Of a stretch of DNA of 36,177 bases, positions 8,386 through 15,918 are shown one piece after another. The notes under the pieces are model-generated. The model had not been told where the DNA came from and did no database searches. It worked only from the letters and a program-made list of their open reading frames with translations. Position 1 is the stretch's first letter, and the number at the start of each line of letters is the position of its first letter. A program made the position numbers and the translations under genes. This DNA is from Bacillota bacterium (GTDB lineage Bacteria; Bacillota; Clostridia; Lachnospirales; Cellulosilyticaceae), in the NCBI GenBank assembly GCA_023393125.1, contig JAEWMQ010000054.1:1-36177 (forward strand). The letters run 5' to 3'.

Positions 8386-9819
8386 TTATTTCGTCTTATT
8401 ATACTTTTCTATAGCTTTATTAATAGTCCCCGCGCTATTTTCTATTGCTTGCTCAGCACTTATTTCATTATTAAGAAGCTTCTCTATGTTTTCTTCTATA
8501 CAAGCCCTTGCTTCTGGGAATACAGCTAAAAGTGCTCCTGTAGAATCTGTACTAGCATGTAATTGATCAATAGCTGTTTTAAACTGTGGTTTTTCCTTTA
8601 AATGTTCTTCCATAGCTGATAAATTATAAGCTTCTGTGGTAATAGGGAAATAGCCTGTTGCTTTAGACCATTCTACCTGCACCTCTGGAGAAACCATGTA
8701 TTTGATAAATTCCCAGCTTGCCTTTGCTTTAGCATCATCTTTTTTATCTAACATCCAAAGTGAACCGCCGCCGATAGATACGCCGCCTTTATCACCAGCA
8801 TTGATACTCGGAAAGTAAGCTGTACCTAATTCAAATTTACCATCTATGCTACTTAATATGCCCGAAAGAGAAGCTGTAGAACCTAAGAACATACAAGAGT
8901 TACCAGAAGTAAAGGCTTCCTTATTTACGTCTCCGTCACGACCTAAGTTAGCAATAACCCCTGAGTCTACTGCCTCCTTCCACTTGTTCATAACAGCCAG
9001 ACCACCACCATTACTATCAAAACTTACTACTGTTGCACCATCTGTTCTACCATTACCATTATTAGCATACTCTAGCTGCTCTTTCACTAAGAATTGTTCA
9101 AAGAACCAACCGTATACCTGAATATTAGCACCATATCTAGTTACCTTATCACCATCTTTTCTAACAAGTGCCTTGGAAACTTCTATCATTTCATCTAGAT
9201 TAGTAGGTGCTTTTTCAGGGTCAAGTCCAGCTTCTTTAAAGGCATCCTTATTGTAATAAAGAATAGGTGTAGAACTATTAAATGGCATTGAATATAGCTC
9301 ATTATTAATAGAGTAATAGGCTAATATATTTTGCTCTAGCTTGCTTACATCATATTGATCCTGATTAATAAAGTCTTGAATCTTATAAGCATACCCACTA
9401 TCAATCATCCATCTTGATCCAATGTCATAAAGCTGCATAATATCAGGAGAAGCATCTCCTATAGTAGCGCTTTTTAGCTTATTAATAGCTTCATCATAAG
9501 AGCCTTGGAATTGTGCCTCTACTACGATTTTGTCCTGAGAGGCATTGAACTGCTCAGTAAGTTTATTAATAGCTTCACCACCAGCACCTCCCATAGAGTG
9601 CCAGAATATCAGCTTGGTCTTATTAGCTGAAGTTGATGAAGCTGTCTGCACAGTTGCTTGAGAAGAAGGACTAGCTTCGTTAGCAGAAGTACTACCTGTA
9701 TTATTAGCTCCAGTTTCTTCTGCTTCGATTGGACTGCAACCTACTGTATTTGTTAATGCCCACATACATGCTATAGAGATACCTACTATCTTCTTGAAAT
9801 TCTTCTTTAAAATTTTCAT
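8386..9819 (-). CDS. ugpB: ABC transporter substrate-binding lipoprotein (sugar/glycerol-3-phosphate type)
   Basis: A binding protein of about 477 residues in the extracellular-solute-binding family 1. A signal sequence (MKILKKNFKKIVGISIACMW) leads to lipobox NTVGC, then a Ser/Thr/Ala linker. The mature domain starts TKLIFWHSMGGAGGEAINKL, a pattern shared by UgpB-like proteins, and includes GVSIGGGSLWML near the hinge. The start was placed at 9819, where AGGAGGAAGA precedes the ATG; an upstream in-frame ATG at 9846 has no such site. It lies between the permease genes and the glycerophosphodiesterase gene, so glycerol-3-phosphate or its diesters are the likely ligand. Another oligosaccharide cannot be excluded from sequence alone. 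Confidence 0.9.
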   Translation of the reverse strand: MKILKKNFKKIVGISIACMWALTNTVGCSPIEAEETGANNTGSTSANEASPSSQATVQTASSTSANKTKLIFWHSMGGAGGEAINKLTEQFNASQDKIVVEAQFQGSYDEAINKLKSATIGDASPDIMQLYDIGSRWMIDSGYAYKIQDFINQDQYDVSKLEQNILAYYSINNELYSMPFNSSTPILYYNKDAFKEAGLDPEKAPTNLDEMIEVSKALVRKDGDKVTRYGANIQVYGWFFEQFLVKEQLEYANNGNGRTDGATVVSFDSNGGGLAVMNKWKEAVDSGVIANLGRDGDVNKEAFTSGNSCMFLGSTASLSGILSSIDGKFELGTAYFPSINAGDKGGVSIGGGSLWMLDKKDDAKAKASWEFIKYMVSPEVQVEWSKATGYFPITTEAYNLSAMEEHLKEKPQFKTAIDQLHASTDSTGALLAVFPEARACIEENIEKLLNNEISAEQAIENSAGTINKAIEKYNKTK

Positions 9820-9856
9820 TTCTTCCTCCTCATTTTGTTTAATCAAACTTTATTTA

Positions 9857-10675
9857 CTACCCTTTTATAGCTCCTGAAATCATGCCATCTACTAATCTCT
9901 TCTGTCCGATTACAAAAACAATAATAGAAGGGATAATAATCATTAAGGCTCCCGCTAAAATAACGCCGTAGTTGTTACCTTCTGAAAACTGCAACATACT
10001 GATGCCAATTTGAACTGTACGCTTATTAGGATCATTAATAGTTAAAAGTGGCCACATATATTGATTCCATGTGTTGATGAATACATAAATCCCTAATGAT
10101 GCCATAATAGGCTTTGAAATAGGCACTACAATAGTGGTTAAAAACTGAAAATGTCCGCAGCCATCAATAACGGCTGCCTCATGTAATTCCTTAGGAATAG
10201 TGAGGAAAAACTGTCTCACCATAAAGATGCCCATGCCGGAAGTTAAAAAAGGAATAACGAGAGCCTTTAAGCTATCATTCCATCCCAATTTACTAACCGT
10301 TAAATAATTGGATACAATGATAACCTCACCTGGAATCATAACAGTCGCAAGTACTGCAATAAATAAGAGATTTTTGCCCTTAAATTCAAAGAAAGAAAAC
10401 GCATAAGCTGCTAAGCTACAAGTCAAAAGCTGCCCAAAGGTAACACAGATCCCTACCAAAAGGCTGTTAGTCAAAAATCTGGTAAAAGGCACCATACTAA
10501 GGGCTTGTTGATAGTTATCCAGCCTTAACTTACTAGGTAAAAGCCTTGGAGGAAACGTAGAGATTTCCGCTGGTGTCATGAAGCTTAAAGAAAGTGCATA
10601 CAAAATCGGTGCTATAATCAAAAGACCTATAAATATACTTAAGAAGTGAAGTTGCCATTTTGTTTTTTTCATCAT
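9857..10675 (-). CDS. ugpE: ABC transporter permease, MalG/UgpE type
   Basis: A 272-residue inner-membrane permease with six predicted helices. The cytoplasmic EAA loop, which contacts the ATPase, reads KELHEAAVIDGCGHFQFLTT at about residues 167-186. The conserved MIPGEVIIV stretch precedes it. The start overlaps the stop of the partner permease gene by four bases, typical of subunits made in equal amounts. No ATPase gene is present in the operon, so a shared MsmK/UgpC-type ATPase encoded elsewhere must drive transport; this follows common Firmicutes practice and is not shown here. Confidence 0.93.
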   Translation of the reverse strand: MMKKTKWQLHFLSIFIGLLIIAPILYALSLSFMTPAEISTFPPRLLPSKLRLDNYQQALSMVPFTRFLTNSLLVGICVTFGQLLTCSLAAYAFSFFEFKGKNLLFIAVLATVMIPGEVIIVSNYLTVSKLGWNDSLKALVIPFLTSGMGIFMVRQFFLTIPKELHEAAVIDGCGHFQFLTTIVVPISKPIMASLGIYVFINTWNQYMWPLLTINDPNKRTVQIGISMLQFSEGNNYGVILAGALMIIIPSIIVFVIGQKRLVDGMISGAIKG

Positions 10676-11616
10676 TTATAATGCACCCCTTTTTTCTCAC
10701 AAGCGAACTGAGCCATGGTAATCATAAAAATAACAACAAATAAAATCATGGACTGAGCACTAGCCATTTCAAATCTACCATTAAAGAAAGCATCGCGGTA
10801 AATAGAGTGAACTAGTACATTAGTAGAATCACCAGGCCCACCTTGTGTCAGCAATTTAATTTGCCCAAAAGCCTGAAAAGCACCTACTAGATTCATAAAA
10901 AGTACGAAAAAGAGTTGTGGTGTCAGGAGTGGTAAAATAATATATCTTACCTTCTTTCTATAACTAGCCCCATCTATATTGGCACTTTCTACGAGCTCTT
11001 CAGGAATAGATTTAAGCCCTGTAAATAAAAAGATAAAGTTAATCCCAATACTTAGCCAAACGGTTACCATTGCCACTGCATAGATAGCATACTTAGGGTC
11101 TGCTAACCATTTGATGTCTGTATTAAGCACTACACTCGCAATTCCATTAGTAGGATGAAAAATCATAGTCCAGATTATTGCGGCTGGCGCTGAAGCAATG
11201 GCCATAGGCATAGAAAACATTAGCTCATAAGCTCTACTACATTTCAATTTATTGTGTGCCAAAAGAGCTAGCCCAAGGCCAATGAGCATCGATGGAATAA
11301 TAATGAGTAGTGCAAATTTAAAGGTAATGAGTAAACTATTAAGGAAGCTAGGTGAAGTAAATAACTCTATAAAGTTCTCCATCCCTACATACTCTATGAC
11401 CTCTCCTCTTCTATTAGTAAGGGTAAAGCTTAAATAAATAGTTTTAGCAAATGGGAAATACACAAAGATTGAAAATAAAATAAAGCAAGGCAATAAGTAT
11501 ATATAGGGGACTAATCGATTATTTTTGAGTTTAGGATCTTTAACCGTTTCCTTAATATCCTCTATATGAGTAGCTGGTTCTAATAAAGAAGGTTTTAATG
11601 CTTGTTCCACAATCAA
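10672..11616 (-). CDS. ugpA: ABC transporter permease, MalF/UgpA type
   Basis: A 314-residue permease and the first gene of the four-gene transport operon. A hydrophilic N-terminus of about 35 residues leads into six membrane helices (first: YIYLLPCFILFSIFVYFPFA). The EAA-type loop, IPEELVESANIDGASYRKKV, is at about residues 205-224. The LTQGGPGDSTNVLVHSIY motif near the end is typical of this half of sugar and glycerol-phosphate porters. A good AAAGGAG site precedes the ATG. It should pair with the next permease to form the membrane channel. I see no convincing promoter in the 120 bases upstream, only AT-rich sequence. Confidence 0.92.
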   Translation of the reverse strand: MIVEQALKPSLLEPATHIEDIKETVKDPKLKNNRLVPYIYLLPCFILFSIFVYFPFAKTIYLSFTLTNRRGEVIEYVGMENFIELFTSPSFLNSLLITFKFALLIIIPSMLIGLGLALLAHNKLKCSRAYELMFSMPMAIASAPAAIIWTMIFHPTNGIASVVLNTDIKWLADPKYAIYAVAMVTVWLSIGINFIFLFTGLKSIPEELVESANIDGASYRKKVRYIILPLLTPQLFFVLFMNLVGAFQAFGQIKLLTQGGPGDSTNVLVHSIYRDAFFNGRFEMASAQSMILFVVIFMITMAQFACEKKGVHYK

Positions 11617-11735
11617 TACACTCCTTTCAAATCTTTATCTTTCGAATTTAACAATAAACTTTTCGTATTAAAAGGAGATTGATTCTAAGTTAAAATTAGG
11701 GTGCTAGTGTAAAATAATTGTTAAATCAAAAAAGC

Positions 11736-11771
11736 CTGAAGCGATTAAGTAGCATCTCTTAATCACTTCAG
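11736..11771 (-). terminator. Terminator after the first Gln-rich lipoprotein gene
   Basis: CTGAAGCGATTAAG pairs with CTTAATCACTTCAG (one mismatch) around a short loop, flanked by A and T runs. It separates the lipoprotein gene from the ABC operon on the same strand. Confidence 0.75.
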
Positions 11772-11842
11772 ACTTTTTCTTATACATTATATAGTAATCT
11801 AGGTGTATAATTTTATTCAGCTATTCCTAGAATTAGTTATGC

Positions 11843-12208
11843 TTACTTCTTGTTGTTTTTCTGTTGTAGCTTCTGTTGTAGATTCTGTTCCTGCTGCTGC
11901 TCATCCTGTTGCTGCAACTTTTGCTGCTGTGACTCCTGTTGCTGCGACTCCTGATCTTGTAACTGCTCTTGCAACTGTTGGTGCAAGTTTTGCTGTAACT
12001 GTTGGTGTAACTCTTGTTGTTGTAACTGCTCTTGTAATTGATCTTGCAACTGTTGATGGAAATCCTGTTGTTCTGTCCCTTCTTGTTGTGTTTCTTCTTG
12101 TTGTGTCTCAATTTCTATGGGTGCTAAATAATTAGCTATCTCTTTGCTGCTTGAACATCCTACTAATAGCATAATTAGTAATATCGAGATTACCATATTC
12201 TTTTTCAT
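11843..12208 (-). CDS. Gln-rich repeat lipoprotein, copy 1
   Basis: A 121-residue lipoprotein. The signal MKKNMVISILLIML is followed by lipobox LVGC (Cys 18) and CSSSKE. After about 20 residues the rest is almost entirely Gln with Leu, Glu, Asp and His at regular spacing, for example HQQLQDQLQEQLQQQ and LHQQLQEQLQDQ. It ends in a basic KNNKK. The 3-4 residue spacing of Leu suggests an amphipathic helix or coiled coil; Gln richness also allows prion-like assembly. A close paralogue lies at 24603-25007, and both follow a csp gene. The start at 12208 is set by AAAGGAAG and by the shared MKKN start of the paralogue. The frame stays open upstream for another 62 codons. No function is known to me. 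Confidence 0.75.
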   Translation of the reverse strand: MKKNMVISILLIMLLVGCSSSKEIANYLAPIEIETQQEETQQEGTEQQDFHQQLQDQLQEQLQQQELHQQLQQNLHQQLQEQLQDQESQQQESQQQKLQQQDEQQQEQNLQQKLQQKNNKK

Positions 12209-12394
12209 CAATACTTCTTCCTTTGCTTTATCTAAGACTAAAATAAACTCTTCATTAAGTTTACCCATCTCATCACTACTATATCCTACTAACAAATCAT
12301 ATGCCTCTTGATATGCTTGTCTCCCAAAAGATATATGAGACCACTTAGATTTAGCATAACCCCAAAAACGTAGAAAATATCTATAAGGATGACA
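12209..12394 (-). other. Open coding-like stretch upstream of the Gln-rich lipoprotein
   Basis: In frame with the lipoprotein, 62 codons are open after a TAA at 12395-12397. They encode a peptide that includes YRYFLRFWGYAK, FGRQAYQEAYDLLVGYS and EMGKLNEEFILVLDKAKEE. There is no ATG with a ribosome site. A recognisably related but frameshifted stretch precedes the second lipoprotein (25008-25200). This is best read as the remains of a small gene, or of an N-terminal part, duplicated together with the lipoprotein. The family is not recognised. Confidence 0.5.
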
Positions 12395-12400
12395 TTAAAA

Positions 12401-12444
12401 AAGCTGTTGCAGTAATGATTTTTCAATCACTACTACAACAGCTT
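12401..12444 (-). terminator. csp copy A terminator
   Basis: AAGCTGTTGCAGTA pairs with TACTACAACAGCTT (one mismatch), flanked by A and T runs. Nearly the same hairpin follows csp copies B, C and E. Confidence 0.88.
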
Positions 12445-12465
12445 TATCTTAATCACGTTTAATGA

Positions 12466-12663
12466 TTATGCTCTTGTAACGTTTTCTGCTTGAGGACCAC
12501 GTGGACCTTCTGTAATTTCGAAGTTTACTGTTTGTCCTTCTTCTAAAGTTTTGAATCCTTCACCTTGGATTGCTGAGAAATGTACGAATACGTCATCTCC
12601 ATTTTCTCTTGATATAAATCCAAATCCTTTTTCTGCGTTAAACCATTTAACTGTACCTGTCAT
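12466..12663 (-). CDS. csp: Cold-shock protein, copy A
   Basis: A 65-residue single OB-fold protein that binds single-stranded RNA and DNA and acts as an RNA chaperone. RNP1 is KGFGFISRE (residues 13-21) and RNP2 is DVFVHFSAI (residues 25-33); Trp8 is present. Length and start (MTGTVKWFNAEKGFGF) are standard. AGGAGG lies eight bases before the ATG in a leader shared by all five csp genes here. Copies A and C differ by a single residue (Asn22 in A, Gly in C); both end EGPRGPQAENVTRA, whereas B, D and E carry KGPRGAQ. It has its own promoter and terminator, so it is a single-gene transcript. Confidence 0.97.
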   Translation of the reverse strand: MTGTVKWFNAEKGFGFISRENGDDVFVHFSAIQGEGFKTLEEGQTVNFEITEGPRGPQAENVTRA

Positions 12664-12850
12664 GTGCGGTACCTCCTAATTAATATATATTTCTGTAATG
12701 GCTGCAAATAAAAAGATTCACATACTATTACAGATTACACTTTGTGCTGCATATAATCTCTAATAACACGTGAATCCCACTATCTTTTAAAGCTATAAAC
12801 AACTACTTAATACACTTTTAGTATACATCATATTCCATAACTTGTCAACA
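12664..12850 (-). promoter_or_regulatory. csp copy A promoter and structured leader
   Basis: -35 TTGACA (12843-12848), 17-bp spacer, -10 TATACT (12820-12825). The leader of about 150 nt contains a long hairpin with outer arms 12716-12730 and 12761-12775 and an inner AGATTA/TAATCT stem. A competing CTGTAAT/ATTACAG hairpin (12693-12699 with 12727-12733) lies just upstream of the ribosome site. Here the pair closing the outer helix is G-C, where copies B-D have G-U and copy E has A-U. Confidence 0.85.
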
Positions 12851-12914
12851 TAATATTAGAAAATATACTTATAAAAATTATTTTTCTAATATTATTTCAA
12901 CCTTTACTATTAAA

Positions 12915-12970
12915 AAAAGAAGAAACCTTTATAAGCTTTACTACTAGGACCTACAAGTATTTCTTCTTTT
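12915..12970 (-). terminator. Terminator after the ferredoxin-nitroreductase gene
   Basis: AAAAGAAGAAA pairs with TTTCTTCTTTT across a 34-base interior, 25 bases past the stop codon. The stem is AT-rich, so it may be a weak terminator. Confidence 0.5.
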
Positions 12971-12994
12971 AGAGTTAGTTTCGGCTATAACCGT

Positions 12995-13813
12995 CTATTT
13001 CCACGTAATAGTAGCAGGCTTTCTTGGAACAGTTCGTACATATTTAACTTTTGGATAACCTATTACCATACAAGTTACAATTTGATCAGTTTCAGGCACA
13101 CCTAAGAACTGAGAGATTGCTTTATTATTTTCTGCTGCACGTGTGAAGAAACCGCTGAAAAATGTGCCTAGGCCTAGAGCATTTGTCATAAGTTCCATAT
13201 TTGAAGAGGCTAGCGACGCATTAACTGGTGAAGAAGACACTGTTAAAATAATAGCCGGAGCGTTGAAAAATAAGCTATCATTTTTCTCAGGATCTTGTTT
13301 ATAGCTTTCAGCCATATTGATCCACATCTGGGCATATCGCTTAAACAGTGGTAAGGTATTTTCATCTGCAAGAAGATGTTTACCCATAGTAGCTAAAGTT
13401 TCAAAAGTCATCGCTTTTAAAGTATCTAGATTATCCTTAACTACGATATAAGACACATTTTGTGCATTACTACCTGTCTGAGTAAATCTACCAGCTTCAA
13501 TTATTTTTAGAAGTTTATCTGTTTCTACATCTTGTTTCTTAAACTGACGAACAGTCCTTCTAAATTTAATAAAGTTAAGAAGGTGATCGGCATTAACAGT
13601 AAAGCTTTCCGCATCATAGTCTTTGACTTCATCCATATTGTACTCGGTCGTTGCAACTGCATTTTGAGGGCAAATGGCAATGCAATGACCACATTTGAAA
13701 CAAGCCGTATTACTAGGCACTGCTTTTCCATCTACTAATGTAATATCTCTAACAAAACAGTCTTTAATGCAGAGGCTACATCCTATACATTTTTCAGGAT
13801 TTATGGTAATCAT
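12995..13813 (-). CDS. Ferredoxin-nitroreductase fusion protein
   Basis: A 272-residue cytosolic protein. The first 60 residues hold two [4Fe-4S] motifs: CIGCSLCIKDC (residues 9-19) and CFKCGHCIAICP (about 38-49). The rest is an FMN nitroreductase-family domain: FRRTVRQFKKQDVE (about 88-101) supplies the phosphate-binding Arg residues, GRFTQTGSNAQNVSYIVV contributes to the FMN site, and LGTFFSGFFTRAAE and MVIGYPKVKY close the fold. Such fusions in anaerobes pass electrons from ferredoxin-type clusters to a flavin that reduces an unknown acceptor. It is a single gene between csp copies A and B. The substrate cannot be told from sequence. Confidence 0.92.
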   Translation of the reverse strand: MITINPEKCIGCSLCIKDCFVRDITLVDGKAVPSNTACFKCGHCIAICPQNAVATTEYNMDEVKDYDAESFTVNADHLLNFIKFRRTVRQFKKQDVETDKLLKIIEAGRFTQTGSNAQNVSYIVVKDNLDTLKAMTFETLATMGKHLLADENTLPLFKRYAQMWINMAESYKQDPEKNDSLFFNAPAIILTVSSSPVNASLASSNMELMTNALGLGTFFSGFFTRAAENNKAISQFLGVPETDQIVTCMVIGYPKVKYVRTVPRKPATITWK

Positions 13814-13930
13814 AATAAAACACTCCTTCTATTTTCTAACTAGTTGTTATACTATTTTAAGTGGGATAATTAGAGAGTACAAGTACGTTTATATATAATA
13901 GGGATATATTAATATCCGTTAGTACGCAAA

Positions 13931-13976
13931 AAAGCTGCTGTAGTAATGATTCTTTAATCACTACTGCAACAGCTTT
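13931..13976 (-). terminator. csp copy B terminator
   Basis: AAAGCTGCTGTAGT pairs with ACTACTGCAACAGCTTT with minor bulges. It is the same hairpin type as after copies A, C and E. Confidence 0.85.
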
Positions 13977-13996
13977 ATCTTAATCACTTTTAATGA

Positions 13997-14197
13997 TTAT
14001 GCTCTTGTTACGTTTTCTGTTTGAGCGCCACGTGGACCTTTTGTAATCTCAAAGTTTACTTTTTGTCCTTCGTCAAGAGATTTGAATCCATCTCCCTGGA
14101 TTGCTGAAAAATGTACGAATACATCGTCTCCATCTTCTCTTGATATAAATCCGAATCCTTTTTCTGCGTTAAACCATTTTACTGTACCTGTCATCAT
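13997..14197 (-). CDS. csp: Cold-shock protein, copy B
   Basis: A 66-residue OB-fold RNA chaperone with intact RNP1 (KGFGFISRE) and RNP2 (DVFVHFSAI). It begins MMTG, because the start codon is doubled to ATGATG at the same distance from AGGAGG; copy D shares this. It differs from copy A at a few positions (GDGFKSLDEGQKV, KGPRGAQTENV). It is a stand-alone gene with its own promoter, leader and terminator, located between the nitroreductase gene and the beta-glucoside operon. Confidence 0.97.
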   Translation of the reverse strand: MMTGTVKWFNAEKGFGFISREDGDDVFVHFSAIQGDGFKSLDEGQKVNFEITKGPRGAQTENVTRA

Positions 14198-14380
14198 GTG
14201 CGGTACCTCCTATTTTTTATAATTCTCTGTAATGGTCGCAAAAAAAATTCACATACTATTACAGATTACATTAGTGGTGCATATAATCTCTAATAACATG
14301 TGAATCTCACTATCTTTTAAAGCTATAAACAACTACTTAATACTCTCTTAGTATATATCACATTCCATAACTTGTCAACA
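14198..14380 (-). promoter_or_regulatory. csp copy B promoter and structured leader
   Basis: -35 TTGACA (14373-14378), 17-bp spacer, -10 TATACT (14350-14355). Long hairpin: outer arms 14247-14261 and 14291-14305 (15 pairs including two G-U), one G/G mismatch, inner arms 14263-14268 and 14284-14289, and a 15-base loop. The competing small hairpin pairs 14227-14233 with 14258-14264 and shares bases with the long one. Confidence 0.85.
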
Positions 14381-14443
14381 TAATATTTAAAAATTTATTT
14401 ACAGCTATTTATCTTTTAAATTTTATATATCATTAAAACAAAT

Positions 14444-14471
14444 AAAAGGCAGAACATAAGCTCTGCCTTTT
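14444..14471 (-). terminator. Terminator after the beta-glucoside operon
   Basis: AAAAGGCAGA pairs with TCTGCCTTTT around an eight-base loop. It is nearly the same as the hairpins at 20565, 23508 and 25767. Confidence 0.9.
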
Positions 14472-14486
14472 GCTGTGTTTTCTTAT

Positions 14487-15902
14487 TTATAATTCTCCAC
14501 CATTTGTTTTAATAACATTTTGATACCAATAAAACGAATCTTTCTTTATACGCTCTATTGTCCCATTACCTTCATCATCTAAATCTACATAGATGAAACC
14601 ATATCGTTTTGACATTTGCCCTGTAGATGCACTATTAATATCAATAGCACTCCATGCTGTATAACCAATGAGTTCTACACCATCTTCTATGGCCTCAAGC
14701 ATATTGCTGATATGCTCTTTTAAGTATTGTATACGATACACATCATGAATCTTACCATCTTCAACTACGTCTTTAGCACCCAAACCATTCTCTACTACAA
14801 ATAATGGTTTTTGATAACGGTCATACATTTGATTAAGTGTAATACGGAATCCTACAGGATCAATTTGCCAACCCCACTCTGTCTGAGTGAGATAAGGATT
14901 AGATAGGGTTGCAAAGACATTCCCCGCACTCATAGCCTCATAATCTGCTGGATTACTGCTACACATTCTAGAGTTGTAGTAACTAAAAGAAATGAAATCT
15001 ACCGTATTTTCTTTTAATAGCTTTTTATCTTCCTCAGTCATAGGAATCACTACATTTTTTTCTTTAAAAATGCGTTTAGAGTAGCTTGGATATTCACCTC
15101 TTGCTTGTACATCTATAAAGAAGTAATTTTCACGATCTCTTTCAATAGCTAATAATACATCCTCTGGATTACTTGTTTTTGGATAAGTATTTCCAGCTGC
15201 TAACATACAACCAATTTTGTTCTCAGGGTCAATCTCATGTGCAAGCTTTGTTACCATAGCATTGGCTACAAGTTGATAATGGGCTGCTTCATATTTGACC
15301 TGGGTTTTGTTACAGTTATCATCTAGCATTAACCCACCACCAATATAAGGAAGATGTAAAATCATATTGATTTCATTGAAAGGAATCCAATATTTAACCT
15401 TACCTTTATATCTTCTAAAAAGTGTTTCTGCATATCTCACATAAAACTGGGTACACTTACGATTACTCCAGCCACCATAATGCTTTGCTAAATAAAAAGG
15501 TGTATCGAAGTGATTAATTGTAACAATCGGTTCAATTTCGTTGTCTACTAATTCATTAATGACTTTATCATAATAAAGTAGTCCTGCTTCATTAGGTGTT
15601 TCTTCGTCTCCATTAGGGAAAATTCTAGTCCAGCTAATAGATAAACGTAACGCTTTAATCCCCATCTCTTTTAGCAGCGCAATATCCTCTTTATAGCGAT
15701 GGTAAAAATCAACTCCCTTATGACTTGGATAGTATCCCCAATCTTTTTCTGCATTTTCTAAAGGATTTCCCATAACGGCAAATCTTGCTTTACCACTTGG
15801 TAGTTTATCTACTACGGCTACACCTTTACCTGCTTCATTGTAAGCCCCTTCACATTGGTTGGCTGCAATAGCTGCACCCCATAAGAAGTTATCACTAATC
15901 AT
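14487..15902 (-). CDS. 6-phospho-beta-glucosidase (GH1)
   Basis: A 471-residue cytosolic glycoside hydrolase family 1 enzyme that splits 6-phospho-beta-glucosides delivered by the PTS into glucose-6-phosphate and an aglycone or glucose. The N-terminal signature FLWGAAIAANQCEGAYNEAG is at residues 6-25. The acid/base Glu lies in WIPFNEINMI (about 176) and the nucleophile Glu in FVVENGLGA (about 370). SISWTRIFPNG is also typical. Length is normal for the family. It lies 16 bases after the EIIBCA stop, so the two genes form one operon and the substrate is shared. Confidence 0.94.
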   Translation of the reverse strand: MISDNFLWGAAIAANQCEGAYNEAGKGVAVVDKLPSGKARFAVMGNPLENAEKDWGYYPSHKGVDFYHRYKEDIALLKEMGIKALRLSISWTRIFPNGDEETPNEAGLLYYDKVINELVDNEIEPIVTINHFDTPFYLAKHYGGWSNRKCTQFYVRYAETLFRRYKGKVKYWIPFNEINMILHLPYIGGGLMLDDNCNKTQVKYEAAHYQLVANAMVTKLAHEIDPENKIGCMLAAGNTYPKTSNPEDVLLAIERDRENYFFIDVQARGEYPSYSKRIFKEKNVVIPMTEEDKKLLKENTVDFISFSYYNSRMCSSNPADYEAMSAGNVFATLSNPYLTQTEWGWQIDPVGFRITLNQMYDRYQKPLFVVENGLGAKDVVEDGKIHDVYRIQYLKEHISNMLEAIEDGVELIGYTAWSAIDINSASTGQMSKRYGFIYVDLDDEGNGTIERIKKDSFYWYQNVIKTNGGEL

Positions 15903-15918
15903 TATCTAGTCTCACTTT

